Shown here: piece after piece, positions 1 to 8,372 of the stretch
How the letters are laid out: every line of letters begins with the position of its first letter
Numbering within the stretch: the stretch's first letter is position 1
Assembly: GCF_017592555.1 (NCBI RefSeq)
Contig: NZ_JAGFNS010000028.1
Location: 62,001 to 126,000, forward strand
Source of the DNA: Actinoplanes flavus
Lineage (GTDB): Bacteria > Actinomycetota > Actinomycetes > Mycobacteriales > Micromonosporaceae
Length of the DNA stretch: 64,000 bases
Reading direction: 5' to 3'
Position numbers and translations under genes: made by a program
Notes under the pieces: model-generated
The model's input: only the letters and a program-made list of their open reading frames with translations
Told to the model about the DNA's origin: nothing
Databases searched by the model: none

Positions 1-850
1 GGCCGCGTTCGAGATGGAGGAGATCCTGCACGCGCTGCGCCCGCACATCTCGGGGCTCAACGCCGGTCGCTGGGACTACCTGTTCAGCATCATCAAGTAC
101 TTCCGTGACAACCCGAACATGATCCTGCCGGACCGTGCGGCGGTGACGATGACCGCGCCGTTCATGCGGGCGTACACCGAACTGCTCGTCTCCACCTGCC
201 ACAAGCGCGGGGCGTTCGCCATGGGTGGCATGGCCGCCTTCATCCCGAGCCGTCGTGACCCGCAGGTCAACGAGGTCGCCCTGGCCAAGGTGCGGGAGGA
301 CAAGGAGCGCGAGGCCGGCGACGGGTTCGACGGCTCGTGGGTGGCCCATCCCGACCTGGTTCCGGTCTGCAAGGAGATCTTCGACCGGGTGCTCGGCGAC
401 AAGCCCAACCAGCTCGCCAAGAAGCGGCCCGACGTCGCGGTCGACGCCGCGGACCTGCTGCACGTGGCCGGCACCGGTGGGGCGGTCACCCGGGCGGGGC
501 TGCACAACAACGTCAACGTGGCCCTGCAGTACCTGGAGGCGTGGCTGCGCGGGAACGGCGCCGTCGCGATCCACAACCTGATGGAGGACGCCGCCACCGC
601 GGAGATCTCCCGCTCGCAGGTCTGGCAGTGGATCCACAACGGGGTGAAGCTCGAGGACGGTACGCCGATCACCGCGGAGCTGGTCGGGCGGATCGAGGAC
701 GAGGAACTCGCGAAGATCCGCGAGGCGGTCGGGGACGAGGCCTGGGCGGCGGGGCGCTACGACGACGCCCGCAAGCTGTTCGAGCTGGTCGCCCTCGCCG
801 ACGACTTCGCCGACTTCCTCACCAGCGCGGCCTACGACTCCATCGACTGA
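1..850 (+). CDS. aceB: Malate synthase A, C-terminal part (5' end outside window)
   Basis: Malate synthase condenses glyoxylate with acetyl-CoA to malate in the glyoxylate shunt (cytosolic). The gene enters the window already open (reading frame begins at base 2), so the N-terminus and true start are missing. About 280 residues remain. The family signature is seen as HISGLNAGRWDYLF near the beginning. Near the end, NLMEDAATAEISRSQVWQW holds the Asp that acts as the general base in this family. The protein ends normally at a TGA, followed at once by a GC-rich hairpin. The downstream aldolase/citrate-lyase-like gene often accompanies malate synthase in actinobacteria (recalled). Identification is firm; only the 5' portion is unknown. 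Confidence 0.95.
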   Translation, partial: AAFEMEEILHALRPHISGLNAGRWDYLFSIIKYFRDNPNMILPDRAAVTMTAPFMRAYTELLVSTCHKRGAFAMGGMAAFIPSRRDPQVNEVALAKVREDKEREAGDGFDGSWVAHPDLVPVCKEIFDRVLGDKPNQLAKKRPDVAVDAADLLHVAGTGGAVTRAGLHNNVNVALQYLEAWLRGNGAVAIHNLMEDAATAEISRSQVWQWIHNGVKLEDGTPITAELVGRIEDEELAKIREAVGDEAWAAGRYDDARKLFELVALADDFADFLTSAAYDSID

Positions 851-870
851 CGCCGCCACCGAAGGCGGCG
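851..870 (+). terminator. Hairpin after malate synthase
   Basis: A 7-bp perfect stem (CGCCGCC / GGCGGCG) with loop ACCGAA starts on the base after the aceB stop codon. There is no T-run, as is common for GC-rich actinobacterial terminators. Confidence 0.5.
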
Positions 871-1154
871 GGCACCGCGTGCGGGCGGGGCGAGGCGAGC
901 GCCGCCCGTGTGGTGCGACGCGGACGCCGCGCATGTGGCGAGCGCCGCGTGTGGGTGGCGGTAAGGCGGGCGCGATCAGCGCTCGTGGGTAGCCCCGGAG
1001 GGGCGCTGCTGTGCGGCGGCGTCACTCCGGGGTGGCCGTAACGGGAACGGACCGACCGGCGAGCGGAATCGGGCGAGGGCCGACCCGGCTGGTGGGATCG
1101 GGGGGACACCGGCGGGCGGGCGGATCGGGGTCGGGATCGACGGGGAGGTTGTGG
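871..1154. other. Intergenic region, no gene seen
   Basis: About 280 bases between aceB and the next start. Every frame crossing it reads like low-complexity Arg/Gly/Ala-rich shadow sequence. No clear promoter hexamer was found. The segment GGGGAGG just before 1155 serves as the ribosome-binding site of the next gene. Confidence 0.5.
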
Positions 1155-2291
1155 ATGCGCCTGAGTGGACAGGACTACGACGAGATCGACGCGGGTCTGG
1201 TCGGGCACGACGCGTTCCTTCGGGCCCGCTATCCGGGCGAGCGGGCCGGGCGGCAGCCCGTCCACACCGTGTATGTGCCCGCCGACCGCCTCGACGACTT
1301 CCGTGACTGGGGCGCCATCGCGCTGCGGGCGATGGACGAGCACGACTTCCCCTGGCCCGATCCCGCGGTCCGGGCCAAGCTGGTTCACGAGCCGATCGAG
1401 GATCTGCGCGTCGATTTCGAGGACGGCTACGGGGTCCGCGACGACGATCAGGAGGACGCGGCCGTCCGCCGGGCCGCCGCGATCCTCGCCGCCGGGCCGA
1501 GGCCACCGTTCCTCGGCATCCGGATCAAGTCGCTGGAGGCGGCGACCCGGCGGCGCTCGTTGCGCACGCTGGATCTCTTCCTCGACGCCTACCAGGATCT
1601 GTTCACCGTGACGCTGCCCAAGGTCAGCGGTCCGGACCAGGTCACCGCCATGGTCACCCTCTGCGAGAAGCTGGAGAAGGCGTACGGGCTGAGCGCCGGC
1701 GCCCTCACCTTCGAGATTCAGGTGGAACTGCCGTCGGCGGTGCTCGCCGCGGACGGGACCGCCACCGTCGCCCGGCTGATCACGGCGGCCGGCGGCCGGT
1801 GCGCCGGGCTGCACTACGGCACCTACGACTACAGCGCGGCCGCCGGGGTGGCCGCCGCCTACCAGTCGATGGAACATCCGGTCGCCGACTACGCCAAAGC
1901 GGTCATGCAGGCGGCCGCCGCCCAGACCGGGGTGCGCCTCTCCGACGGTTCCACCAACATCCTCCCGGTCGGTGGCACGGCCCGGGTGCGCGAGGCCTGG
2001 GAGCTGCACCGCCGTCTGGTCCGCCGTTCCCTGGAGCGTGGCTTCTACCAGGGCTGGGACCTGCATCCCGCCCAGTTGCCGACGCGGTACGCGGCCACCT
2101 ACGAGTTCTTCCGCGACGGCCGGGACGCCGCCGTCTCCCGGTTGCGCCGCTACCTGGACCGGCAGGACAGCGGCATCGCCGACGAACCGGCCACCGCCCG
2201 CGCGCTCGCCGGCTACCTGCTGCGCGGCCTGGACTGCGGCGCCCTCGACGACGCCGGCTTCCCCCGCGCCGAACTCACCGCGCTCACCTGA
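1155..2291 (+). CDS. Aldolase/citrate lyase-like protein (DUF6986-type)
   Basis: A 378-residue cytosolic protein of the HpcH/HpaI aldolase/citrate lyase beta-like TIM-barrel type. VDFEDGYG at residues 86-93 resembles the acidic metal-binding strand of that superfamily, and FEIQVELPSA is a second conserved stretch. An ATG with a GGGGAGG Shine-Dalgarno about 7 bases upstream fixes the start; a much earlier in-frame ATG at 1011 would add a low-complexity Arg/Gly tail and is rejected. Its position after malate synthase suggests a role in C2/C4-acid metabolism, for example cleavage or formation of a malyl- or citryl-type compound. The substrate is not known. Confidence 0.75.
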   Translation: MRLSGQDYDEIDAGLVGHDAFLRARYPGERAGRQPVHTVYVPADRLDDFRDWGAIALRAMDEHDFPWPDPAVRAKLVHEPIEDLRVDFEDGYGVRDDDQEDAAVRRAAAILAAGPRPPFLGIRIKSLEAATRRRSLRTLDLFLDAYQDLFTVTLPKVSGPDQVTAMVTLCEKLEKAYGLSAGALTFEIQVELPSAVLAADGTATVARLITAAGGRCAGLHYGTYDYSAAAGVAAAYQSMEHPVADYAKAVMQAAAAQTGVRLSDGSTNILPVGGTARVREAWELHRRLVRRSLERGFYQGWDLHPAQLPTRYAATYEFFRDGRDAAVSRLRRYLDRQDSGIADEPATARALAGYLLRGLDCGALDDAGFPRAELTALT

Positions 2292-2456
2292 GCCGAAACA
2301 CCGCCGTCCGCCGTCCGAGGGCCGGCCGCCTTAGTGACGGTCCGTGATCATGGGGGTGGGCTGTGGCGGGTTCGGCGAATCCGGTGAAAGGTCGAACTTT
2401 TCGGGGGCGGCGCGAGTACTACAGGGCGGCACCACGCCGAACGCGGGGAGGACACC

Positions 2457-2732
2457 GTGCACGACCGCCTGACGAGGACCGTCCGTGTCACCGGGACGGA
2501 GCCGCCGGACCACACCTGTGAGCGACCGTCCTGGAGTTGCCGGGCCTGCGGGCAGCCTTGGCCGTGCCAGCCCGCGCGGGTGTCGCTGATGGACGGTGCC
2601 GACCGGGTGATGCTCGCCATGTACATGTGGGCGCACCTGGACCGGGCGATGACCGATCTCTCGCCCCGCCCGCCCGCCGAGTTCTACGACCGTTTCCTGA
2701 GCTGGACCGGGGCGGATCTGGTTCAGGCCTGA
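2457..2732 (+). CDS. Small Cys-rich protein with WPC motif
   Basis: A 91-residue protein with a GTG start preceded by GGGGAGG. Residues about 18-40 hold HxC, C-x6-C, C-x2-C and C-x5-C spacings (HTCERPSWSCRACGQPWPC), which looks like a small zinc-binding knuckle. The rest is helical and acidic without membrane segments. Similar small proteins are widespread in Micromonosporaceae and are sometimes labelled flavin reductase (recalled), a label the sequence does not support. Its 3' end overlaps the convergent glutaredoxin gene by 10 bp. Function unknown. Confidence 0.7.
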   Translation: MHDRLTRTVRVTGTEPPDHTCERPSWSCRACGQPWPCQPARVSLMDGADRVMLAMYMWAHLDRAMTDLSPRPPAEFYDRFLSWTGADLVQA

Positions 2733-3148
2733 GGGGCGGCGGGCGCGATCTGGTCCCGCAGCCACGACGGATCCGGGTTGACGTGTCCCCGGCCGCCGAT
2801 GACCACGGTCGGTACGGTCTCGTCACCACCGGTGATCTCCCGGACCGTGGCCGCCGCCTCGGGGTCCTGCCAGATGTCGACCCAGCGCAGCCGGGCCGCC
2901 TCGGGGCCGAGCCGCGCCCGCAGTCGCAGGCAGTAGGGGCAGCCGGGCCGCCAGTAGACGACCGGCCGATCGTCGCCGGCGCCGCCCGACGTGCGCGGGA
3001 AGGCGAGCGGCGACAGCATGAAGGCGAACGCGAGGAACACGGCGAGTAGCAGCGCCGCCGATCCGGGCGCGCCGTCACCGAATTTCACGGCGGCGATGAG
3101 CACGCCGCAGAGGGCTGTCAGGAGTGCCAGGCTCCACCGTCGCACCAT
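2723..3148 (-). CDS. Membrane-anchored glutaredoxin/mycoredoxin-like protein
   Basis: A 141-residue protein. Two hydrophobic segments (about residues 5-20 and 30-48) form an N-terminal anchor. A glutaredoxin fold follows, with the redox motif CPYC in VYWRPGCPYCLRLRARL and the cis-Pro region VPTVVIGG. CPYC is the glutaredoxin/mycoredoxin active site, so a role in mycothiol-dependent disulfide reduction is likely. The start MVRRWSLALL is chosen because the long upstream frame extension lies antisense to allantoinase and lacks membrane or domain character. The gene is divergent from allB across about 93 bp. A TACCCT hexamer lies 8 nt before its ATG. Confidence 0.85.
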   Translation of the reverse strand: MVRRWSLALLTALCGVLIAAVKFGDGAPGSAALLLAVFLAFAFMLSPLAFPRTSGGAGDDRPVVYWRPGCPYCLRLRARLGPEAARLRWVDIWQDPEAAATVREITGGDETVPTVVIGGRGHVNPDPSWLRDQIAPAAPQA

Positions 3149-3241
3149 GGACCGGGAGGGTACTCCGCTACCGCCGGTAACGAAATGACTGACCGGCCGG
3201 GATGGGCGCGGGCGGAAACAATGCGCCGATAGAGTCCGATC

Positions 3242-4558
3242 ATGGTTGATCTGGTGGTCCGGTCCCGGCGTGTGGTCACACCCGAGGGCGAGCGGGCGGC
3301 GGCGGTCCTGGTCGGGGCGGGCCGGATCACGGCGGTTCTGCCGTACGACGCCGAGGCCGGGGCGGCCGAGGACGTGGATCTCGGGGACACCGCTCTGCTG
3401 CCCGGCCTGGTCGACACGCACGTGCACGTCAACGAGCCGGGCCGGACCGAGTGGGAGGGTTTCGCCACGGCGACCCGGGCGGCCGCGGCCGGTGGTGTCA
3501 CCACGATCATCGACATGCCGCTGAACAGCCTGCCGCCGACCGTGACCGGCGAGGCGCTGCGGGTCAAGCGGGCGGCCGCGGCCGGGCAGTGCCACGTCGA
3601 CGTCGGGTTCTGGGGTGGCGCGATCCCGGGCAACGCGGCGGATCTTGCCGGTCTGCACGCGGCCGGTGTCTTCGGTTTCAAGGCGTTCCTGGCCGATTCC
3701 GGGGTGCCCGAGTTCCCACCGGTCGACGCGGACCAGCTGGCCACCGCCATGAACGCGGTGGACGCCCTGTTCGTCGTCCACGCCGAGGATCCGGATCATC
3801 TGCGCGACGCGGCGAGTTCGCCCGCGTACACCGACTTTCTCGCCTCCCGCCCGGAGGCCGCCGAGCACGCCGCGGTGGCCACGGCCATCGCGGTGGCCCG
3901 CGCGGCGGGCCGCCGCGTGCACATCCTGCATCTCTCCGCGGCCACCGCACTGCCGTTGATCGCCCGGGCCAGAGCGGAGGGGGTACGGGTGACGGCGGAG
4001 ACCTGCCCGCACTATCTGACCCTGGACGCGGCCGGGATCCCGGACGGCGCCACCGAGTTCAAGTGCTGCCCGCCGATCCGGGACACGGCGAACGCCGACC
4101 GGCTGTGGGAGGCGCTGGCCGACGGCCTGATCACGTGTGTGGTCAGCGACCATTCCCCGTGCACTCCGGACCTGAAGCGGCGGGACACCGGCGACTTCGC
4201 GGCGGCCTGGGGCGGGATCGCCTCGGTGCAGCTGGGGCTTCCGGTGATCTGGACCGCGGCCCGGGACCGTGGGCACACCCTCGCGGACGTGGTGAGGTGG
4301 ATGGCGCGCCGTCCCGCCGACCTGGTGGGATTGCGGAACAAGGGCCGGATCGTTCCCGGCGCCGACGCGGATCTGGTGGCCTTCGAGCCGGACGCCGAGT
4401 TCGTCGTCGACCCGCACGCCCTGCATCACCGGAATCCGGTCACCCCGTACGCCGGAAAGTGGTTGCGGGGTGTGGTGCGCACGACCTGGCTGCGCGGGCG
4501 CACGGTGACCGGCGATCGGGCCGGCGGCACGTTCTTGAGCATCGACGAGGAGAGCTGA
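3242..4558 (+). CDS. allB: Allantoinase
   Basis: Hydrolyses allantoin to allantoate in purine-nitrogen salvage. The 438-residue amidohydrolase fold shows the first metal-binding pair H60-V-H62 (GLVDTHVHVNEPG), the probable carboxylated lysine K147 in GVFGFKAFLADSG, later histidines in FVVHAEDPDH and HILHLSAA, and the metal Asp in VVSDHSPCTPDLKRR. Length matches the family. TAGAGT ends 6 nt before the ATG, so the mRNA is probably leaderless. The stop shares one base with the allantoicase start (TGATG). No uricase or ureidoglycolate enzyme is in the window. Confidence 0.95.
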   Translation: MVDLVVRSRRVVTPEGERAAAVLVGAGRITAVLPYDAEAGAAEDVDLGDTALLPGLVDTHVHVNEPGRTEWEGFATATRAAAAGGVTTIIDMPLNSLPPTVTGEALRVKRAAAAGQCHVDVGFWGGAIPGNAADLAGLHAAGVFGFKAFLADSGVPEFPPVDADQLATAMNAVDALFVVHAEDPDHLRDAASSPAYTDFLASRPEAAEHAAVATAIAVARAAGRRVHILHLSAATALPLIARARAEGVRVTAETCPHYLTLDAAGIPDGATEFKCCPPIRDTANADRLWEALADGLITCVVSDHSPCTPDLKRRDTGDFAAAWGGIASVQLGLPVIWTAARDRGHTLADVVRWMARRPADLVGLRNKGRIVPGADADLVAFEPDAEFVVDPHALHHRNPVTPYAGKWLRGVVRTTWLRGRTVTGDRAGGTFLSIDEES

Positions 4559-5529
4559 TGGAGTTCACAGCGCTGCCCGATCTGGCGTCGCGGGCGTTCG
4601 GTGGCGGCGTCGTGTTCTCCAACGACGAGTTCTTCGCCGCCGCCGACCACCTGGTCCGGCCCGATCCGCCGGGGTTCGCGCCGAGGACCTTCGACCACAG
4701 AGGACAGGTGTACGACGGCTGGGAGACCCGTCGTCGCCGTGCGCCGGGCCACGACTTCGCGGTGGTCCGGCTCGGCGCGCCCGGCATCGTCCACGGCGTC
4801 GACATCGACACCGCGTACTTCACCGGCAACTACCCTCCGTTCGCTTCGGTGGAGGCGGTGGAGCTGCCCGGTCATCCCGGCCCGGACGAGCTGGCGGCCG
4901 CCGACTGGGTGGAGATCCTGCCGAGGTCGCCGCTCAAGGGCGACGCCCGCAACCTGTACCCGGTGGCGGACCGGCGCCGTTTCACGCACGTGCGGCTCAG
5001 CATCTTCCCGGACGGCGGGGTGGCCCGGCTGCGCGTGCACGGCGAGGCGGTGCCCGATCCGGAGCTGCTGCCGAAGGTGTTCGACGTGGCCGCCGCCGAG
5101 TACGGCGCGACCGTCGTCGATTGCAGCGACATGTTCTACGGCCACCCGCAGCGGATGTTGATGCCCGGCCTGGCCCGCGACATGGGTGACGGCTGGGAGA
5201 CGTCCCGCCGGCGCGACGACGCCAACGACTGGGTGCTCGTGCGGCTGGCCGCCCCGGCCGTGCTGCGCTTCGCCGACCTGGACACCAGCCACTTCAAGGG
5301 CAACGCGCCCGGCTGGGCGGCCCTGACCGGCATCGACGCCGGCGGGCGCGCTTTCGAGCTGCTGCCGCGGACCGCGCTGCGCCCGGACACGCCGCACCGG
5401 TTCCGGCTGGCCAGGGCGCCGGAGGTGACGCACGTGCGGCTGGACATCTTCCCGGACGGCGGCATGGCCCGGCTGCGGCTGCTCGGGCGGGCCGACCGCG
5501 GGTTCCTGCGGAAGCGGCTCGGCCGATGA
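4558..5529 (+). CDS. alc: Allantoicase
   Basis: Hydrolyses allantoate to ureidoglycolate and urea, the step after allantoinase. The 323-residue protein consists of two homologous jelly-roll repeats. DGWETRRRRAPGHDF with DTAYFTGNYP in the first half is matched by DGWETSRRRDDANDW with DTSHFKGNAP in the second; both halves end with a THVRL-IFPDGG-ARLR strand. The ATG overlaps the allB stop by one base, so translation is coupled. Its own stop overlaps the start of the downstream APH-like gene by four bases (ATGA). Confidence 0.95.
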   Translation: MEFTALPDLASRAFGGGVVFSNDEFFAAADHLVRPDPPGFAPRTFDHRGQVYDGWETRRRRAPGHDFAVVRLGAPGIVHGVDIDTAYFTGNYPPFASVEAVELPGHPGPDELAAADWVEILPRSPLKGDARNLYPVADRRRFTHVRLSIFPDGGVARLRVHGEAVPDPELLPKVFDVAAAEYGATVVDCSDMFYGHPQRMLMPGLARDMGDGWETSRRRDDANDWVLVRLAAPAVLRFADLDTSHFKGNAPGWAALTGIDAGGRAFELLPRTALRPDTPHRFRLARAPEVTHVRLDIFPDGGMARLRLLGRADRGFLRKRLGR

Positions 5530-6650
5530 CCCGGACGGTGACTCTGGTGATCGCCGATCCGGCGGGCCGGGTGCTCGGCGCCCTGCCGGCGTTCCCGGTC
5601 GGCACACCGTGGTGGCAGGAGGTCGCCGACGTGGTGGCCGGCGCCGGGATCGACGTGACCGTGCTGCGGTTGTTGCACGGCGACCGGCCGGCGCCGCCCG
5701 GTGGGCACGTCACCTACCTGGCCGTCGTCACCGGCGAGCCGCCGGACGGTCTGCTCCCGGTCGAGGCCGACCTGTCGCCGCATCCGAACCGGGCGCCGTA
5801 CGCCGAGTTCGGTGGTCCGGAGCGGTCGCTGGCCTGGGCGGCCGGCGCGCTCGACCGGATCGGGCTGTCCGGTGCGGTGGCCCGGCAGCAGCGGACCTGG
5901 AACCTGTCGGCGATCTGGCGGTTCGACGGACCGGACGGGATCCCGGTGGCCTGGCTCAAGCAGGTGCCGTCGTTCTTCGGGCACGAGCCGGCCGTCCTGC
6001 GGATGGTGGACGCGGTGGAACCCGGTCTGGTCCCGTACCTGCTGGCCGCGGGCGACGAGGGGCGGATGCTGCTGGCCCACGTGCCGGGGGAGGACCGGTA
6101 CGACGGCGGGCCGGACCTGCGGGCGGAGATCGCGACCGCGTTCCACCCGGTGCAGCGGTACTTCGCGGGCCGGGTGGCGGAGCTCCGCGCGAACGGCGTT
6201 CCAGAGATGACGCCGGAGACGATCATCGAGGTCGCCACGCCGTACATCTCGGTGGTGTCCGGTCTGGGGAAGTTGATCGATGATCTTCCGCGGCGGCTGG
6301 AGCAGGTGGCGAAATGCGGTCTCCCCGACACCCTGCTGCACGGCGATCTTCATCCCGGCAACGTCCGGACCGGCGAGGACGGTCTGACCATCGTGGACTG
6401 GGGCGACTCCTCGATCGGCAACCCGGCCCTGGACGCGCTGCGGCTGGAGGTCGACCCGGAGCACTGGGCGGCGCTCTGGCCCGACGGTGACGCCCGCCGG
6501 GCCCTCGACCTGCTGCGCCCGGTCCAGGAGCTGCGGGCGGCGACCACGTACGCGAACTTCCTGGCCCGGATCGAACCGTCCGAGCATCCGTACCACGATG
6601 CGGACGTTCCGGACCGGCTCCGCGCCGCGGTGGAGTGCGCGGAGCATTGA
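5526..6650 (+). CDS. APH-family phosphotransferase with an extra N-terminal domain
   Basis: A 374-residue protein. The C-terminal two thirds carry the aminoglycoside/choline kinase-type catalytic loop LLHGDLHPGNVR (about residues 270-281, D274) and the metal-binding IVDWGDSSIGNP (D291), so the kinase core looks intact. The first ~85 residues form a separate alpha/beta region (VTLVIADPAGRVLGALPAF, GGHVTYLAVVTGEP) that faintly resembles a Nudix-like fold without its catalytic box. The 4-bp overlap with allantoicase indicates co-translation with allantoin degradation genes. The substrate cannot be told; drug resistance is not implied. Confidence 0.8.
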   Translation: MTRTVTLVIADPAGRVLGALPAFPVGTPWWQEVADVVAGAGIDVTVLRLLHGDRPAPPGGHVTYLAVVTGEPPDGLLPVEADLSPHPNRAPYAEFGGPERSLAWAAGALDRIGLSGAVARQQRTWNLSAIWRFDGPDGIPVAWLKQVPSFFGHEPAVLRMVDAVEPGLVPYLLAAGDEGRMLLAHVPGEDRYDGGPDLRAEIATAFHPVQRYFAGRVAELRANGVPEMTPETIIEVATPYISVVSGLGKLIDDLPRRLEQVAKCGLPDTLLHGDLHPGNVRTGEDGLTIVDWGDSSIGNPALDALRLEVDPEHWAALWPDGDARRALDLLRPVQELRAATTYANFLARIEPSEHPYHDADVPDRLRAAVECAEH

Positions 6651-6669
6651 CGGCTATACCGTGTCAGGC

Positions 6670-7749
6670 ATGGAGGACGCCCGCCGGCACTACCTCGACC
6701 TGATCCGCGGCGACGGCGCCGAGCTGTCGCCCGCACTGGCCCGGGCGTTCGGCGCGGTGCCCCGGGAGATCTTCGTGCCGGACGGGTTCCTGAGCCGCGA
6801 CGGCCGCCACGTCCGGCCCGCCGACCCGGATTTCCTGCCCACCGTCTACAGCAACGACGTGCTGGTCACCAAGCTGAGCGACGGCCGCCCGGTGAGCTCG
6901 TCCAGCCAGCCGTCGCTGATGGCCATCATGATCGAGGCGCTGGACCCGCGGCCCGGCATGCGGATCCTGGAGATCGGCGCGGGCACCGGCTACAACGCCG
7001 CCCTGCTCGCCGCCATGGGAGCGACGGTCACCACGGTCGACGTGCAGCCCGACGTGGCCGCCCGGGCGCGCTCCGCGCTGGCCCGGGCCGGCGTCTCCGG
7101 GGTCCGGGTGGAGACCGCCGACGGCTACACGGCCGCCTTCGCGGGAGACCCGGAGCGGTACGACCGGATCATCGTGACCGTCGGGGTGGCCGGTGTCTCG
7201 CCGCACTGGCTGGACCGGCTCGAACCGGGCGGGCGGATCATCGTCCCGGTCGAGCACAGCGGCACGCACCCGGTCCTGGACGTGCGTACCGGCGGCGCCG
7301 CGACCGTCGTGTGCCCGGCCGGGTTCATGAGCGCGGCCGGCCCGCTGACCGCCCGGCACCGGCGCAGCCACCCGGAGCCGGTGCCCGGCATGACCGGCCT
7401 GACCGAGACCCGGTCGCCGTGCTGGCGGCCGCCGCTGGGCCTGCTCGCCTACCGGGACCTCTGGTACGCGGCGGGCGCGTGGCACCACCGGGTCACCCAG
7501 GCGGCGCTTGCGGACCGGCAGCAGAGCTGTCTCGCGGTGCTCGACGACTCCGGCGAGTCCGGCGCGGTGGTCCTGGCCGACGGGGCGATCCTGGCCTCCG
7601 GCGCGGAGCGGGACCGCTACACGGCGATCGGGGCGGCGCTCGCCGAACGGTGGGCCGCCCTGGGCCGGCCACCGATGAGCGCCTGGGACGTCGAGCTGGC
7701 GCTGACCGGGCCGCTGTGGACGCCCTACCGGTGGACGGTACGCAGGTAG
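6670..7749 (+). CDS. PIMT-type SAM methyltransferase with C-terminal extension
   Basis: A 359-residue protein related to protein-L-isoaspartate O-methyltransferases. The PIMT-like substrate segment (TVYSNDVLVTKLSDGRPVSS, SSSQPSLMAIM) precedes SAM motif I, ILEIGAGTGYNAALLA, at about residues 98-112. YDRIIVTVGV and LEPGGRIIVPV follow. About 150 residues beyond the ordinary PIMT end in SAWDVELALTGPLWTPYRW. Such extended PIMTs occur as stand-alone enzymes and as modifiers of peptides (graspetide and FxLD-type clusters, recalled), but no precursor peptide is visible nearby. The start is ATG 6670 or GTG 6661. The 3' end overlaps the convergent response regulator by 25 bp. Confidence 0.8.
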   Translation: MEDARRHYLDLIRGDGAELSPALARAFGAVPREIFVPDGFLSRDGRHVRPADPDFLPTVYSNDVLVTKLSDGRPVSSSSQPSLMAIMIEALDPRPGMRILEIGAGTGYNAALLAAMGATVTTVDVQPDVAARARSALARAGVSGVRVETADGYTAAFAGDPERYDRIIVTVGVAGVSPHWLDRLEPGGRIIVPVEHSGTHPVLDVRTGGAATVVCPAGFMSAAGPLTARHRRSHPEPVPGMTGLTETRSPCWRPPLGLLAYRDLWYAAGAWHHRVTQAALADRQQSCLAVLDDSGESGAVVLADGAILASGAERDRYTAIGAALAERWAALGRPPMSAWDVELALTGPLWTPYRWTVRR

Positions 7750-8372
7750 GTGAGCACCGCCAGGACCCGCCGGTTGGTGTCGTCGGTCGGCGACAGGCCC
7801 AGCTTGGCCAGGATGTTGCCGACGTGCTTGCCGACCGCCGGTTCGCTGATGAACAGGGCCGACGCGATCGCCGAGTTGGACCGCCCCTCGGCGATCAGGG
7901 CGAGCACCTCCCGCTCCCGGCCGGACAGCCCGGCGAGCGGATCCCGCTGGCGGCTCAGCAGCCGGCGGACCACGTCCGGGTCGACGACCGTGCCGCCGTC
8001 CACCACGGTGCGCAGCGACGCCACGAAGTCGGTGATGTCGGCGACCCGGTCCTTGAGCAGGTATCCGACGCCGTCACCGGTGCCGATCAGATCGGCCGCG
8101 AACTCCTGCTGCACGTACTGGCTGAGCACCACGACGGGCAGCCCGGGGCGCTCCCGGCGCAGCCGCACCGCCGCCCGCAGCCCCTCGTCGGAGAAGGCCG
8201 GCGGCCTCTTGATGTCGGTGATCACCAGCTCCGGGTCGTGCTTCTCGACCGCGGTGATCAGCTCGTCGGCGTCCCCGACCGCGGCCACCACCTCGAACCC
8301 GAACCGGACCAGCACCCCGACCAGGCCCTCGCGCAGCAGCACCCCGTCCTCGGCGAGGACCACCCGGGTCAC
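7725..8372 (-). CDS. NarL/FixJ-family response regulator
   Basis: A 215-residue DNA-binding response regulator. The receiver domain has acidic residues at E8-D9, phospho-acceptor D53 (LVITDIKRP) and K in YLLKDR. The LuxR-type HTH spans about residues 148-210 (LSGREREVLALIAEGRSN...ISEPAVGKHVGNILAKLG). The GTG start overlaps the stop of the upstream kinase gene by four bases (GTGA), so the pair is co-translated. The probable target is the 22-bp palindrome at 9703-9724, upstream of the kinase gene. Confidence 0.92.
   Translation of the reverse strand: MTRVVLAEDGVLLREGLVGVLVRFGFEVVAAVGDADELITAVEKHDPELVITDIKRPPAFSDEGLRAAVRLRRERPGLPVVVLSQYVQQEFAADLIGTGDGVGYLLKDRVADITDFVASLRTVVDGGTVVDPDVVRRLLSRQRDPLAGLSGREREVLALIAEGRSNSAIASALFISEPAVGKHVGNILAKLGLSPTDDTNRRVLAVLTYLRTVHR

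Noticed and set aside
2723..4429. 568-codon minus-strand frame extending the glutaredoxin gene
   Set aside because: The extra N-terminal ~430 residues lie antisense to allantoinase and have no domain; the real start is MVRRWSLALL with membrane anchor.
5526..6650. Calling the APH-family gene an aminoglycoside-resistance determinant
   Set aside because: Catalytic loop alone does not define substrate, and context is purine catabolism.
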